Below are positions 1 through 10,553 of a stretch of DNA of 64,000 nt, piece by piece (positions within the stretch are counted from its first letter, which is position 1; each line of letters begins with the position of its first letter). The position numbers and the translations under genes are program-made. Source of the DNA: Theocolax elegans. Lineage: Eukaryota; Arthropoda; Insecta; Hymenoptera; Cerocephalidae. The stretch spans positions 50,847,027 to 50,911,026 of the forward strand of contig CM047429.1 in assembly GCA_026168455.1 (NCBI GenBank), in the 5' to 3' direction. The notes under the pieces were generated by a model. The model was not told where the DNA came from. It saw only the letters and a list, made by a program, of their open reading frames with translations, and searched no databases.

Positions 1-326
1 GCTTGAAATTTCATCTATTCTACAAATATAAGCTTTGTATATACAAGCCGAAAATGTTAACTAATGCAAAAAGTTTGTTTTAGACCCATATCCCTCAAAT
101 TACTTTAAAAGAATACAGTATCATAAATTTTCTTTTAAAAAGTTTTCATTGCACGTTATTATTATTAAAGTTATTAAAGTTTGAAAGTGCATACGATGCA
201 ACGTAATCATAGTATTGCCGAATCATTACCAAACGCTTTTAAAATTGCTTATATCCTAATATTCTGTAAATTTGTATAATGTACATTTTTCTAAATAGCC
301 ATTTTTATATTTTACTTTTGTTACAG

Positions 327-423
327 ATATCGACTCCAAAATGCTTGGAATAGGGACTACATTAGCGACCTTACTGATCAGATGCGTAAAAAACAAGAGA
401 AAGCTGTGGTAAAACTACAATAG
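327..423 (+). CDS. 3'-terminal coding exon of a gene entering from the left edge
   Basis: A pyrimidine-rich tract ending in TTACAG at 321-326 makes a good 3' splice site. The exon that follows reads (after one leading base) 31 codons, starting YRLQNAWNRDYISDL and ending EKAVVKLQ, then TAG at 421-423. The peptide is charged and looks like the end of an amphipathic helix or coiled coil. The A at 327 must complete a codon begun in an upstream exon outside or at the left edge of the window. I do not recognise the family. Base composition is more balanced than in the flanking intron and UTR, which supports coding. A second frame gives a 27-codon run beginning IDSKML, but it is less amphipathic and I consider it a shadow. 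Confidence 0.5.
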
Positions 424-1025
424 TATTATTGTAACACATGCACGAATTTCGCGTTTTTGCACTCTAAAAATAGGAACTAAAGCAGTTCTTTTGTGCCCTC
501 CGCTGAATATTATGTGTTGATGTGCGGTTGTGTGTGGTGTACATGTGTGTATGTTTGCGCCCGCTGCGAAGATTTACATTTTTGTAGGTTCGTCCACGAA
601 TACACACACACACGCAATACTTTAGAATCGATTAAAAATTAATTTATTTTAAAGCCCTTACAATGCAAACATTCGTGTATTTGTCACAAAAGATATGGTG
701 TACATCAAGAGTTAAATGGCTTTTTTTGCTTGCATGTTTATAGTAGTCGTTCTAAAAAGACCACTTTACGCCCTTGGCACACAATATTCTATTTTCGTTA
801 CAAGGGCGAAAAAGTTAATTTTTGACGAAGGTGAAGATTGTCGCCCGAATGAAGCGAGGGTGACGATTCACTCGAGTCAAGAATCATATTTCGACTGTGT
901 AACAAACACTATTTTATGTTGCAGTGGCGCACATTACATTTATAAATTTTTCCTGTATCACTTTTAACGCTACTGCGACATAAAACATTTTTTACATTAT
1001 AATGAATAAATGAAAAAGGTAGATT
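424..1025 (+). other. 3' UTR and poly(A) region of the left-edge gene
   Basis: About 600 bases between the TAG at 421-423 and an AATAAA at 1005-1010. It contains a GT-rich stretch (520-560) and no convincing reading frame; the 83-codon ORF at 716-967 is AT-rich and has no recognisable feature. The AATAAA is the first canonical poly(A) signal after the stop and lies about 150 bases before the next candidate gene. Confidence 0.4.
1005..1010 (+). terminator. AATAAA poly(A) signal, left-edge gene
   Basis: Canonical AATAAA about 580 bases after the stop codon of the terminal exon. Assignment rests on position only. Confidence 0.35.
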
Positions 1026-1161
1026 TAAACTCAAATTCATGAACAATTTGGATATGTGTGCAATCGATATATTGGTAGAAAAGCATATAAATCAGTGAAG
1101 TATAGTATACAAGCGAAGAGAAAAGGATGCGAAATACAATAATTCATTTTGCATAAAATTC

Positions 1162-1422
1162 ATGATTCAGGAAGAGAGCCACAGAGAAAGGGATTCTACT
1201 CGTCGGCATTTTGAGACCTGGCGAAAATTCTGGGGGAGGCCAGGCCACGGCGCACCCATCGATCAAGCTCACCGACGCAACAATCTCAACGATATTCTCT
1301 ACCGGACACCAATGTTTCTATCAGTGGGTGACCTCGGTAGCACCGATTTGCCTATTTCTACGAATCGACGGAGGGAGTATTCTATGGAGTTTCATCATCC
1401 AATGTACCAGTATCCATTGTAA
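1162..1422 (+). CDS. Candidate small single-exon gene, 86-residue protein
   Basis: The reading frame from ATG 1162 to TAA 1420-1422 is visibly richer in G and C than the very AT-rich DNA on both sides and gives a polar, Arg/His-rich protein. The run TWRKFWGRPGHGAPIDQAHR (about residues 19-38) looks like a conserved core with a Trp-Gly-Arg-Pro-Gly turn. A downstream segment has paired hydrophobics (LNDILYRTPMF). There is no signal peptide or membrane span, so a soluble cytoplasmic or cytoskeletal protein is the default guess. TATAAA-like DNA lies near 1084-1090 and AATAAA follows near 1594-1599. The start could instead be supplied by an upstream exon, because CAG at 1168-1170 could act as a 3' splice site. 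I do not recognise the family. A 101-codon frame at 1211-1516 overlaps it and looks like a shadow. Confidence 0.5.
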   Translation: MIQEESHRERDSTRRHFETWRKFWGRPGHGAPIDQAHRRNNLNDILYRTPMFLSVGDLGSTDLPISTNRRREYSMEFHHPMYQYPL

Positions 1423-1782
1423 ATTTTTCTCCTCTTCGAGTTTTTCCATGTACCTATTTATTTTTATGTTAATACAATTCCTATATTTTATGTTTGATTT
1501 TAATCATTATCCTTAATCTGCTTGATTAAACAATGTTACATTATGGAACAATTTATCACACCGTAATTTTATAAAAAAATTATTGACAAACGCGTAATAA
1601 AATTAATAAAAAAATATATATCTCGCACAACTTATGCATAAATATTTCATAAGAAAACTTTATTTCAAAGTAAACATAATAATCATTATATCTAATATAG
1701 ATACAGATGAATTGTACTAACCACGATATGATATCAAAAATAATAATAATTACATAAATATACATATTGCATCGTAATAAAA

Positions 1783-2734
1783 TATACCCGCGTAAAAATA
1801 GATAAATTCATATGAACTTGATATGATGTTTAGGTTCATATAAAGTTTGTATAAATTTATCCAATGGCACAATCCTGAACTTCATTCTTGATTGTGCTAA
1901 AGTTCAGCTAAAGATTATAAATAATTTAAAAACAGCATCAGCCAAACTTTACATTAACTTTATTTAAACTTTATATTGTTTTTTAAAAATTTGGTTATTT
2001 AATCTGTATATAATTTTATATATAAATTTATATACATAAATATGAGGATTTTAAAAAGAAAAAAGTAATGTTAAATGTTACCCAATCCACATCTGAAAAA
2101 AAGCATTCATATATGGTTTTCAAAATTTGACGTAGAGGTTAATCATCAGCATCGAAGTTGCCGTCGTAGGACCATTCAAGTCGGCGTTGAGGGTTAGACT
2201 GACACATAGCAAATTTTTAGTTGTCAAGATATTTTTATAAACGTCTCTTAGCAACCAGTAAACAATTGACTTCTTGTTTACTGGTAGTTACTAAAAATGT
2301 TGTTTCACGGTTATTCGTCAGTCTAACCATCAACGCCGAGCTGAACGGTCCTGCGAAGGCAACTTCGATGCTGATGATTAACCTCTACGTCAAATTTTGA
2401 AAAATTGAATGCTTTTTTTCAGATGTGGATTGGGTAACATTTAACATTACTTTTTTCTTTTTAAAATCCTCATATTTATGTACATAAATTTATATATAAA
2501 ATTATATACAGATTAAATAACCAAATTTTTAAAAAACAATATAAAGTTTAAATAAAGTTAATATAAAGTTTGGCTGATGCTGTTTTTAAATTATTTATAA
2601 ACTTTAGCTGAACTTTAGTACAATCATGAATGAAGTTCAGGATTGTGCCATTGGATAAATTTATACAAACTTTATATGAACCTAAACATCATATCAAGTT
2701 CATATGAATTTATCTATTTTTACGCGGGTATATA
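1783..2734. mobile_element. Foldback (long inverted repeat) element 1, non-autonomous
   Basis: The left arm starts TATACCCGCGTAAAAATAG and the right arm ends with its reverse complement, CTATTTTTACGCGGGTATA. The two arms (about 465-485 bases each) pair over almost their whole length with scattered mismatches. They meet at a perfect 12-bp stem, ACCAGTAAACAA at 2254-2265 with TTGTTTACTGGT at 2274-2285, and an 8-base loop. There is no transposase or long ORF. TA or TATA at both ends could be the target duplication, which would fit a Tc1/mariner-type or related DNA-transposon MITE; the superfamily is an inference. Confidence 0.8.
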
Positions 2735-4475
2735 CCATATATCTTATATAGTGGACAAAACTGAAGTATTTTTCAAGATATAATTGTAAATACTGTGTTC
2801 TTTAAATTGCACAATTTAAAATGAAATGTGATATTTTTTCTACACAGTATTATTACTTTTTCTTTATATGTTAGATAGTCGTCACTATCAAAACCATTAG
2901 TAATATGAAAGTAAGGGTTCGTACAAAGTTCTACAATAGAGTGGGCGGAAGAAATAAAAGTAACATATTACTATGTTTATATTCCTATATTTAAATTTAA
3001 ATGAATGCTCGTGCCTTGTATAGTAGATTTATAGTGTAGTAATCAAACTAACACGTGTTTCTTCTGCCCTGTATTTAATGGCCTTAAATATGAACAGGTA
3101 GACTTTGGGTGAATGCAGTTAAACTTTGTTAATAATAACGATTATGTTAAAACTTATGAAAAAATTATACATTTATTTTTAAATGGTTTGTGTGAAGTTA
3201 TTGCGTATCATCAAATGTGCAACATTGTGTTAACAACGTAAAAAAAATTAATAATATTTTTCATAAACTTGTAATTATAATACATGTTATAAATATATAT
3301 ATATTATGTTATAATTAATATGTCTATAATAATGTACGTAGGTACATAGGTAATGATATCCTTGTGAAATTCAGTATGTATTACTTGTTATATTATATGG
3401 TTTGTTTATAATATAAGTAATGTAATATTCATACCGTTATTAAATAAATGAATAATAAATAAATACGTAAATAGTATGTTTCTATTTATTACAATATTTC
3501 TAAAATCACTAAAATGAATAAATTGATTTTTGTTATTGTAAAGTAAATTGAATATAGATGATTTATTACAAGTCTTACTATCTCTCCTGTATCTTGATAA
3601 AAGATTTTTAGTATTAATATGTAACCAATTTAGAAATACTATTAAAATGTAGGCCAATAGAATATTTATAAAATATGAAAATGTAGCCATGTGCACATTG
3701 AAAACCGAGAAATTGTAGAATTATCGTGCACCCAACTTCTGCGGTTAAGTTTTCGTGTTCTTATTTTGCTAAGATTAAAGCGATTAACGTGGGTTACTTA
3801 CGAGATAGGAAGCGGCAAAAGGACTAATTTATTTGTCGTGTGTGCACAAACTTTCACGCATCGTATAGGTGAAAGTTCGTATAATAAGAAATTTTAGATG
3901 GTACGTAATTCATACCCATGCGGTACCAACGGATTAAATTAAAATTCCATTGTTTACTAACAGAAACTAAATTATCATTTAAACTAATTTAAGTCAAATA
4001 ATATTTTAATATTCTAAAGGTACATTATGTACTGCTAACATAATATTTGCGAGCTGTAAGATACACACACGTACTACATGTACACTTGTGTAACAATTAT
4101 AAATATAATTATTGCGGATCTCTTTCATACATACATTTTATTGTGGTATAAGTATATTGATAGATAACCTTTCACTAGAGATAGATAATATGTACAGGTT
4201 GAAATTAATAATACTGTCTCGCTGAGATTTTTTATTAATTATTGGTTTACAGCTCAACAGTTCGTGCAGTGAATAAATAAAATACGAGGTGAATAAAATA
4301 TTATTTTTAATACAAACGAAAAAAATTGCCAGTTCTCAATGTCGAAAGATGTCGTGAAGGAACAACGTCAAAAGTGTATACAACTTACCCAGCTTAAAAA
4401 GTATAGATTCTTTGCATTTTGAAGTCAGAAAAAAGTCTTGTTAGTAATACTTATTTCGTTCGTCACTTAGTGCTC

Positions 4476-4478
<3 letters not shown>
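2735..4478. other. AT-rich intergenic stretch, no feature seen
   Basis: No splice-bounded coding exon or known repeat was recognised. The ORFs here (96 codons minus at 3406-3696, 68 codons plus at 3691-3897) show no motif, and the first is dominated by AT-driven Asn, Ile, Leu and Phe. Confidence 0.5.

Positions 4479-4526
<48 letters not shown>
4479..4526. repeat. (CT)n microsatellite
   Basis: About 48 bases of uninterrupted CT dinucleotides, followed by CCCTCCC. Confidence 0.95.
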
Positions 4527-4529
<3 letters not shown>

Positions 4530-5572
4530 CCTTCTCTGCTTATTCAGCGAAAAGAGTAAGACACGTACCAAATTTCCCTTGTGAGCTTGTTCGGAAAAAA
4601 ATTGGCTTATTTATCTTCATTAAACCTTGAAATCTTTCTTAGCTCATTTGCAGACGTAAATTTCACCCCCTCTCTCTTTCTGTCGTTCTCTCTCTTTAGG
4701 TATATAACTCTTGGGCATTAAATCGAGATTACGGGGCGAGCGCGATTCACAAGTAATTTCCTAGCTAACTTTGCTCTGCTCCCATCAGACTGTGCTTCAC
4801 CATTTCTTTGTCTGCGAAAGAGAGCTCCAGGGTAGAAAGATAAGCTTATGTCGCGAATCCAGTCTGGTTCTGTACGTCTGCATGCAACCTTGTTCGTTAT
4901 CTCACCATCTCTTTCGCCCCTTTTCGGGGAAAAGACAATATGTTGTTTCCACGTCGACACTCTCCTATTTTTTGAAATTTTACGCACTAACGATAGACAT
5001 CTATTTACTCGAGATGCAGTTATTTAACTATTATATCGCATTATACACTGTTCCACTTGTGTCTAGGAATGATTAATCTTCCGCGAAATATCAGTTCCGG
5101 TGAGTCTTGAATTTTCAGTGTTTCGAGAAAATTCGCTCTAGTCCTACGTCCGTATCCTCTCCAACATTTTGGGTACTCAACACCTCTAGTCACATTCACA
5201 ACGTGTACAGACTTTCCGAGCTTTCCTGAATCTCTCCACCTCCTTCCCTTTTGGTCTCTCGGTCTCTCGGTCTCTCGGTCTCTCGGTTTCTCGGTTTCTT
5301 GCTCTCTGGGCACCAGCCTTTCTTAACCTCACCGACAAATTTACACGTAGGTGGCTCTCTACCTATGTAAATACATTGTTGGAAGCGGGTCGTGCTTATA
5401 ACAGTGGTAAAAGCTACGGTGACGGAAACGAGAAGCGAAAGAGCTCATGTGAATAAACTGACCCACGAGCAAGAGAGGTGGATCATCATTTAACTTTTGT
5501 TTCATTTTCAAAGATTAGGGCTAAGCTTGCATCGAGTCCTTTGATCCAAACGTTCATTACTTTATTATATTC
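4527..5572. other. Mixed-composition intergenic stretch with an 8-bp tandem repeat
   Basis: The stretch 4690-5340 is less AT-rich than its surroundings. It holds overlapping ORFs on both strands (89-101 codons), none with a recognisable domain. Within it, 5253-5300 carries about six head-to-tail copies of GGTCTCTC, the last two changed to GGTTTCT. Confidence 0.45.
5253..5300. repeat. 8-bp tandem repeat (GGTCTCTC)
   Basis: Five to six consecutive copies; the ORF on the minus strand over it reads as repeated RDRETERP-type residues, a repeat artefact. Confidence 0.85.
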
Positions 5573-6238
5573 ACAAGGAGAGTACACACCCTTTGGGTAA
5601 CGGATTCTTACCAAACTCTAGGATATGATTTCTACTATAAAAATATAAAGAAACCCGAAGTTTTACATTCCAATGCCCTTTTTTATGACAAATATAAACA
5701 AATAACAAAAAATCATTGACTTTGATTGCTTATAACTCGAAAACGAGTAAAGATATACATTCAAACCAAATTTTAAAATAAAACTGAGATTGAGTAGATA
5801 TGTTTTGAAAAATAAATAGTTAAAATATATTAATATGGTCAAAAGAGTTATGAAAGAAATAAAATAAACGAAATTTTATCGAAAAATTAGCATTATATGA
5901 TGATGATTTCTTTAGGCCAAAATTTCGTCTAATGTTTATTTCTTCCATAACTTTTGACCATATTAAGATATTTTAACTTCTTATTTTTCAAAACATATCT
6001 AATCAATCTCAGTTTTCTTTTAAAATTTAGTTTGAATGTCTGTCTTTACTTGTTTTCGAGTTATAAGCAATCAAAATCAATGATTTTTTTCGACAAGATT
6101 TTTTGTTATTTGCTTATATTTGTCATAAAAAAAAACATTGGAATGTAAAACTCCGGGTTTCTTCATATTTTTATAGTAGAAATCATATCCTAGGGTTTGG
6201 TAAGGATCCATTTTCCAGAGACTGTGGACTCTCCTTGT
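5573..6238. mobile_element. Foldback (long inverted repeat) element 2, non-autonomous
   Basis: The left end reads ACAAGGAGAGTACACACC and the right end is its diverged reverse complement (ACTGTGGACTCTCCTTGT). Inward, ATATGATTTCTACTATAAAA and TTTTATAGTAGAAATCATAT match perfectly. The arms are about 300 bases with an AT-rich centre near 5905. No transposase is present; the 64-codon ORF at 5954-6148 is inside the arm and is not a gene. It shares no obvious sequence with element 1. Confidence 0.75.
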
Positions 6239-6586
6239 CAGTACAATCCACTGCACTTTTTCGCGTGATTATTACGCATGATTGTTAATTCATTGGTTGG
6301 TAATAACATTTCGTTTAGTTTGTATAGCTTGATGGCCAACTCAATCGAATTGCAATTTCGATTTATGGAAGGAGAGGAGCCCCATAGCTCCTATTTCTGA
6401 CTTGCATAGCGTGAGGGAGAGAGACAGGAAAATGGAGTGAGCGAGGTGTGTTCGAAAGCAATCTCTGTAAAAGCTGGTGCGGTGACTTTGAGGTACGCTA
6501 AACCTACCTTCACCTGTATATGCTCCTACGCAATCGTATACAGTTGGACATTGGACTACGTCCCTCAATACTCCTATGGTCGTTCG

Positions 6587-6589
<3 letters not shown>

Positions 6590-6635
<46 letters not shown>
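6590..6635. repeat. (CT)n microsatellite
   Basis: 46 bases of CT dinucleotides. It generates false Ser/Leu-repeat and Glu/Arg-repeat ORFs on the two strands. Confidence 0.95.
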
Positions 6636-6639
<4 letters not shown>

Positions 6640-8524
6640 GTATTCACGATCTACAACATATTCAGCATATTCATTTCGTGACTGATCAAAAACTTATACC
6701 TATATTATTCAACATTTCCTCAACTTGTTTCTGTATTGATTATTAATTAAAATTAATTTACCAAGGAAGATGCAAAGTGACTATTTAAAATTCAAATATT
6801 ATTATCATGCTGTAAATCTATGTAATTAAAAAGGTTATACTCTATTACGTATTATACAGCTTTTTCCAATAACTTCGCGTACCCTAATCGTTTGGTCAAT
6901 ATTTGGTTGCCGTTCCATTTCTACTATACTTATTAACGTTCTTAAAAGTTCTTTTCTAAAAATAAAGTAAATGTTTTCTCCTGTTACGATTTAGTAAAAA
7001 CTATATGTTCATGAAATATATTTATTTTATCTCAATGTCCTGTAATTTTTATCCTATTAATTATTTTCTATTTAACCATGAAATAAATATAAACGCAAGC
7101 TTTTAAACATAAATAATTTGAAAATGTTAAAAATAATTTAGACTTAATAATATATATAATTTTGTACAAATATACCAAGATTATTTAGTATTTAATTCAG
7201 GATCAAATAAAAAATTCTTGCAGGAAACGTAATGGTTAAATTATACAGTTTCTACTGTGGAGAATTAAATTACATGTAATATTTGTAAGGATTTAACTTT
7301 AAATATGATTTCATGTGCATATACTAAACTTCGGAAGTAAGTATTTGAGTTATTCGTAAGAGTATAGAATATGCACGGTAGACTAAAAATTCTCTGAAGG
7401 TTCATGAATATATGGTTAAAGAAATTTACAAGATTGAATGCATGTTGGACAAAAATATACTATGAAACTGAGTGAATACGAATCAAGCCTACGGAAGTGG
7501 AATAGCCATGAAATAATTTATTACAACGTGAATGATTGAGAATGATTGCAGGGGTTTACCTTGGCTACTTTTCACAAAATCCCTTGGAAAATCAGTGGTT
7601 TCTCTTCTTCGCTCTCTCTCTCTCTCTCCTCTCTCCCTCTCTCCCTCTTTCACTCTTTTACAGGGAATCTCACGCGTTCGAAAATGCATGGGTGTCTTGA
7701 ATTTCTCAATCTGTGCGCGCTATACGAAGATGAGAAGAGGAGTAGAGGTGAAAAGAAACTGGTAAAATTGGCTTGAACCCAGCGGACTTACTCTTACTTA
7801 TCGCATTTGGTCTCGTCTTCTTCTTCCATCTTTGGTCCATCGTCGCAGAACCCAAGATTAGATCCGTTGCTGAATCATTTACAAGCTGCTTTGAAATACT
7901 CATCTTGTATCACTCTTCGTTTCTTTATATCAGTACTATACGATTCAGGCCAATTTCTTGCCAATTATAGCTATACTTTTATCTATTATTCATCTAATAT
8001 AAACAGTTATATATACATTATTCATTACAAAATAATACTATGATAAGTAAGCAAATGTATATTTAAGGATCCATCGTGAGTTAAATTTATTTTTAATAAT
8101 GTAAAGTGATCAATACATTTATTAGAATAAAAAATATTATATTTGCATATTTATCATAATGTGACCTCCAAATGTGGATTCTAAGCCCGCAATCTAAATG
8201 TTCATGAAAACACACGTTTATGTGAGTTATAGAGTAATCAATAAGTGGACTAGAATGGATTAACTTTAGTATATTACTAATGCAGTTCGATACGATACTA
8301 ATTTAATTATGTAAATAGTAACTTTATAATAATAATTTTGTAAATAATGCAAGAGAATTGATTAGAATGAAGTATAAGTCAAGCTTACTTCAATAATGTC
8401 TTTTTGGAAAATAAACATTATATTATTTTTACTCTATATATCCTGGTATAATTAACGATAGAATCATGCGATTTGAATATGTTGTGTAAACAAATCGTTT
8501 GTAAAGTAAATGTAGCATCGATAT
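6640..8524. other. AT-rich intergenic stretch with a CT tract
   Basis: A CT-rich run lies at about 7606-7652. The overlapping 65-78 codon ORFs at 7489-8043 on both strands are spread around that tract and have no recognisable motif. No gene is supported. Confidence 0.5.
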
Positions 8525-8599
8525 TCCCGCGTATTAATAGAGAGAAATGAAGCGTGCAAAATAGACAGATTGATATATATTTCTATGCAGTATTTACAT

Positions 8600-9900
8600 T
8601 TGGTCGAACGCGTCTAACACATTGATCGAGGGAATGCGCGCGTGAAAAAAAAACTTATTGATCGAAATAAAGGCGTGATGATAAAAACGTTTTGAAAAGA
8701 GCAGACACGGATACGGCGAAAACGCGCCTGCGCTCGTCGTCTTACGGCGTAGCACGCTCGGACTCGCGACGTTAACGAGTAAAAAGAAAGAGCAACAGCA
8801 AACAAGTCGATATAAATGCAGACTCGTCGTGTGTGTTGCTTGGCCACCGAAAAGGCACAGGTAATCGAGTCAAGGAAATATTTGGGTATCAGGTCCGATG
8901 TAAATTCGCAGGATGGAGTTGATTCGCAACAATAGGAAGCCTGTTGGTAGTGGCGAGGAGGCCGGTAGGGTGAGAACGTAGAGCTAGCGGCTGCGAGTCG
9001 AGGCTGTCAGGGCGGCTCTCCGGTCGAGCCGTCGCTTAATTAGGCCGCTTTAATTACGAGGCGTGCGCGTGGGCGCGTGGGCGCACGGGCGCACGGGGGC
9101 ACGCGACTCGACCGAGGGTTCTCCTTTTGGCGAGACTAATTGCGAGGGTGCGATCGAGAGGAGGGTAGAGAGGTGTATATATACCGAACGGGAATGAGGG
9201 AACGAGGGAACGAGGGGGGCACGCGCCACGCACGCTTCTTGTTGGATCTCGGGCCGAGGAGCCGAGCAGCGACGACGCGACGAAAGGGGTTGAGCGCCGA
9301 GTACCGACCCCACCGACCCCACCGTCCCCACCGACCGATGAAATATTCAAGCTAGACGAGAGTTGAGAAGCTTTTTCTCCTGTACGAGGTATACGAGACG
9401 CGCCGAGTTGAGTCTCGAATCGTATATACACCTCTCTCTCTCTCTCCCAAGCTTTTCGTTCTAGAATCGTTGAGTTGCGTAGGTGATGCTCGTTATACAT
9501 ACATATATGCTTACTCTATAGGTATACTCGAGGCTTAACTTCGTATACGACGGAACGAGATTTACGCGCTCTTTGCGATTTTCTGGACTTGGAAAAGCGT
9601 CGAACCGCTCTAAGGGAGAGTAATACTTGGTGTGCACGTTGGATCATGAGAATCCGTGCGAGTCGTTTTTCGTTGCTCATATATCGGAGGGAGCGCAACC
9701 GCTGAGATAGGTCACCTCGCAACGTCAACTTTTTTTCTCTCTCCTCCCGACCTTTCTTTTTTCCTCGCATTTTCTTCTTTCTCACTATACTTTGATAGAC
9801 TGCAGCACGTTCACAAAAGTAGAAAACGTTCTCACGGCACTATCTTTCGTTCTCCTCGAGACATCGTAAAATGGCTCTGTATATGCACTAGCGTGCACGC
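8600..9900. other. CpG-dense GC island (repeated at about 10630-11935)
   Basis: Rich in CGCG, TCGA and CGAG words, unlike its AT-rich flanks. It holds a paired homeodomain-type motif: TTAATTAGG and TTTAATTACG, 6 bases apart, at 9036-9058 (copy 2 at 11066-11088). ORFs of 77-148 codons run through it on both strands, but the 148-codon frame at 9054-9500 is broken by the 1-base indels in the second copy, and none has a domain. It may be a promoter or enhancer of a gene outside or of long-intron type; that is inference. Confidence 0.4.
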
Positions 9901-10057
9901 GCCCACGCCCCCCTCCCACCCACACCCCACACACACACACACACACACACACACAGTCCATTGAATCATTTCGGCTTGGCAGTTACTTCGTTTTTCTTCG
10001 AGTTATATACTCTTATGCGGACTAACATAAATTCAACGAGTCTCGAACCGATTATTT

Positions 10058-10187
10058 ATACACGGAGAGAAATATCTCATAAAAATTGTAAGTAATTTCA
10101 GGGGAAATTTTACCATGAAGTCTTGTAAACGTGGGACGTCTTGACGTTTCAGTAATTTTTACCAGGAACTTCCTGGTAAAAATTACC
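10058..10187 (+). repeat. Short dispersed repeat (ACACGGAGAGAAATATCTC family), plus copy 1
   Basis: About 130 bases starting ATACACGGAGAGAAATATC and ending in a perfect palindrome at 10152-10186: GTAATTTTTACCAGGAA, one C, then TTCCTGGTAAAAATTAC (17-bp stem). The same sequence occurs in reverse orientation at 13113-13239 and 14754-14879. It looks like a small MITE or hairpin element. Confidence 0.7.
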
Positions 10188-10553
10188 TAACCGAAAAAAT
10201 TAAAGCGAAACATAATCTACATCAATAGCGTTAAGAGTTATAATATTTACTTCAAATTAATAAACAAGTATAGATATAATAAATATTTATATTGTTTCAT
10301 TACGTACATATATATTAATAACAAATACTTTGAGGCAATAAAAAATTTTAATTAATCAAATTTATAATGAATAGATTTATTAAAAATTATAGATTTATTT
10401 TAAAATAGTAAATGGGTGTAGAAATAATTCACATTGATGAAGTATTATTTATTGAATATATATATTTATATACTGCTTCAAAATTGATTTGCCATCCGCA
10501 CTTTGCATCAACAAATTGTAAATATCCTGAACATAAACAATGCAGCATTGAAA

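Larger units (their letters stand above)
8525..10553. repeat. Tandem duplication A, copy 1 (about 2.03 kb)
   Basis: The block beginning TTCCCGCGTATTAATAGAG at about 8525 is repeated, base for base as far as I can follow, from about 10555. The spacing is 2030 bases at the start and 2034 at the end. The differences I can see are five indels: one C in a C run (about 9310), one T in a T run (about 9370), one CT unit (about 9440), one T (about 9772) and one C (about 9925). No base substitution was noticed. The unit is half GC-rich (8600-9900) and half AT-rich (10000-10550). Confidence 0.9.

Noticed and set aside
1211..1516. 101-codon plus-strand ORF overlapping the 86-codon candidate gene
   Set aside because: Its second half is AT-driven Phe/Leu/Ile sequence beyond the coding-like region; the other frame has a coherent, polar protein.
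9054..9500. 148-codon minus-strand ORF in the GC island, with counterparts in the second copy
   Set aside because: Single-base indels break the frame in copy 2, residues are low-complexity (Arg/Pro/Ser), and no domain or splice context is seen.
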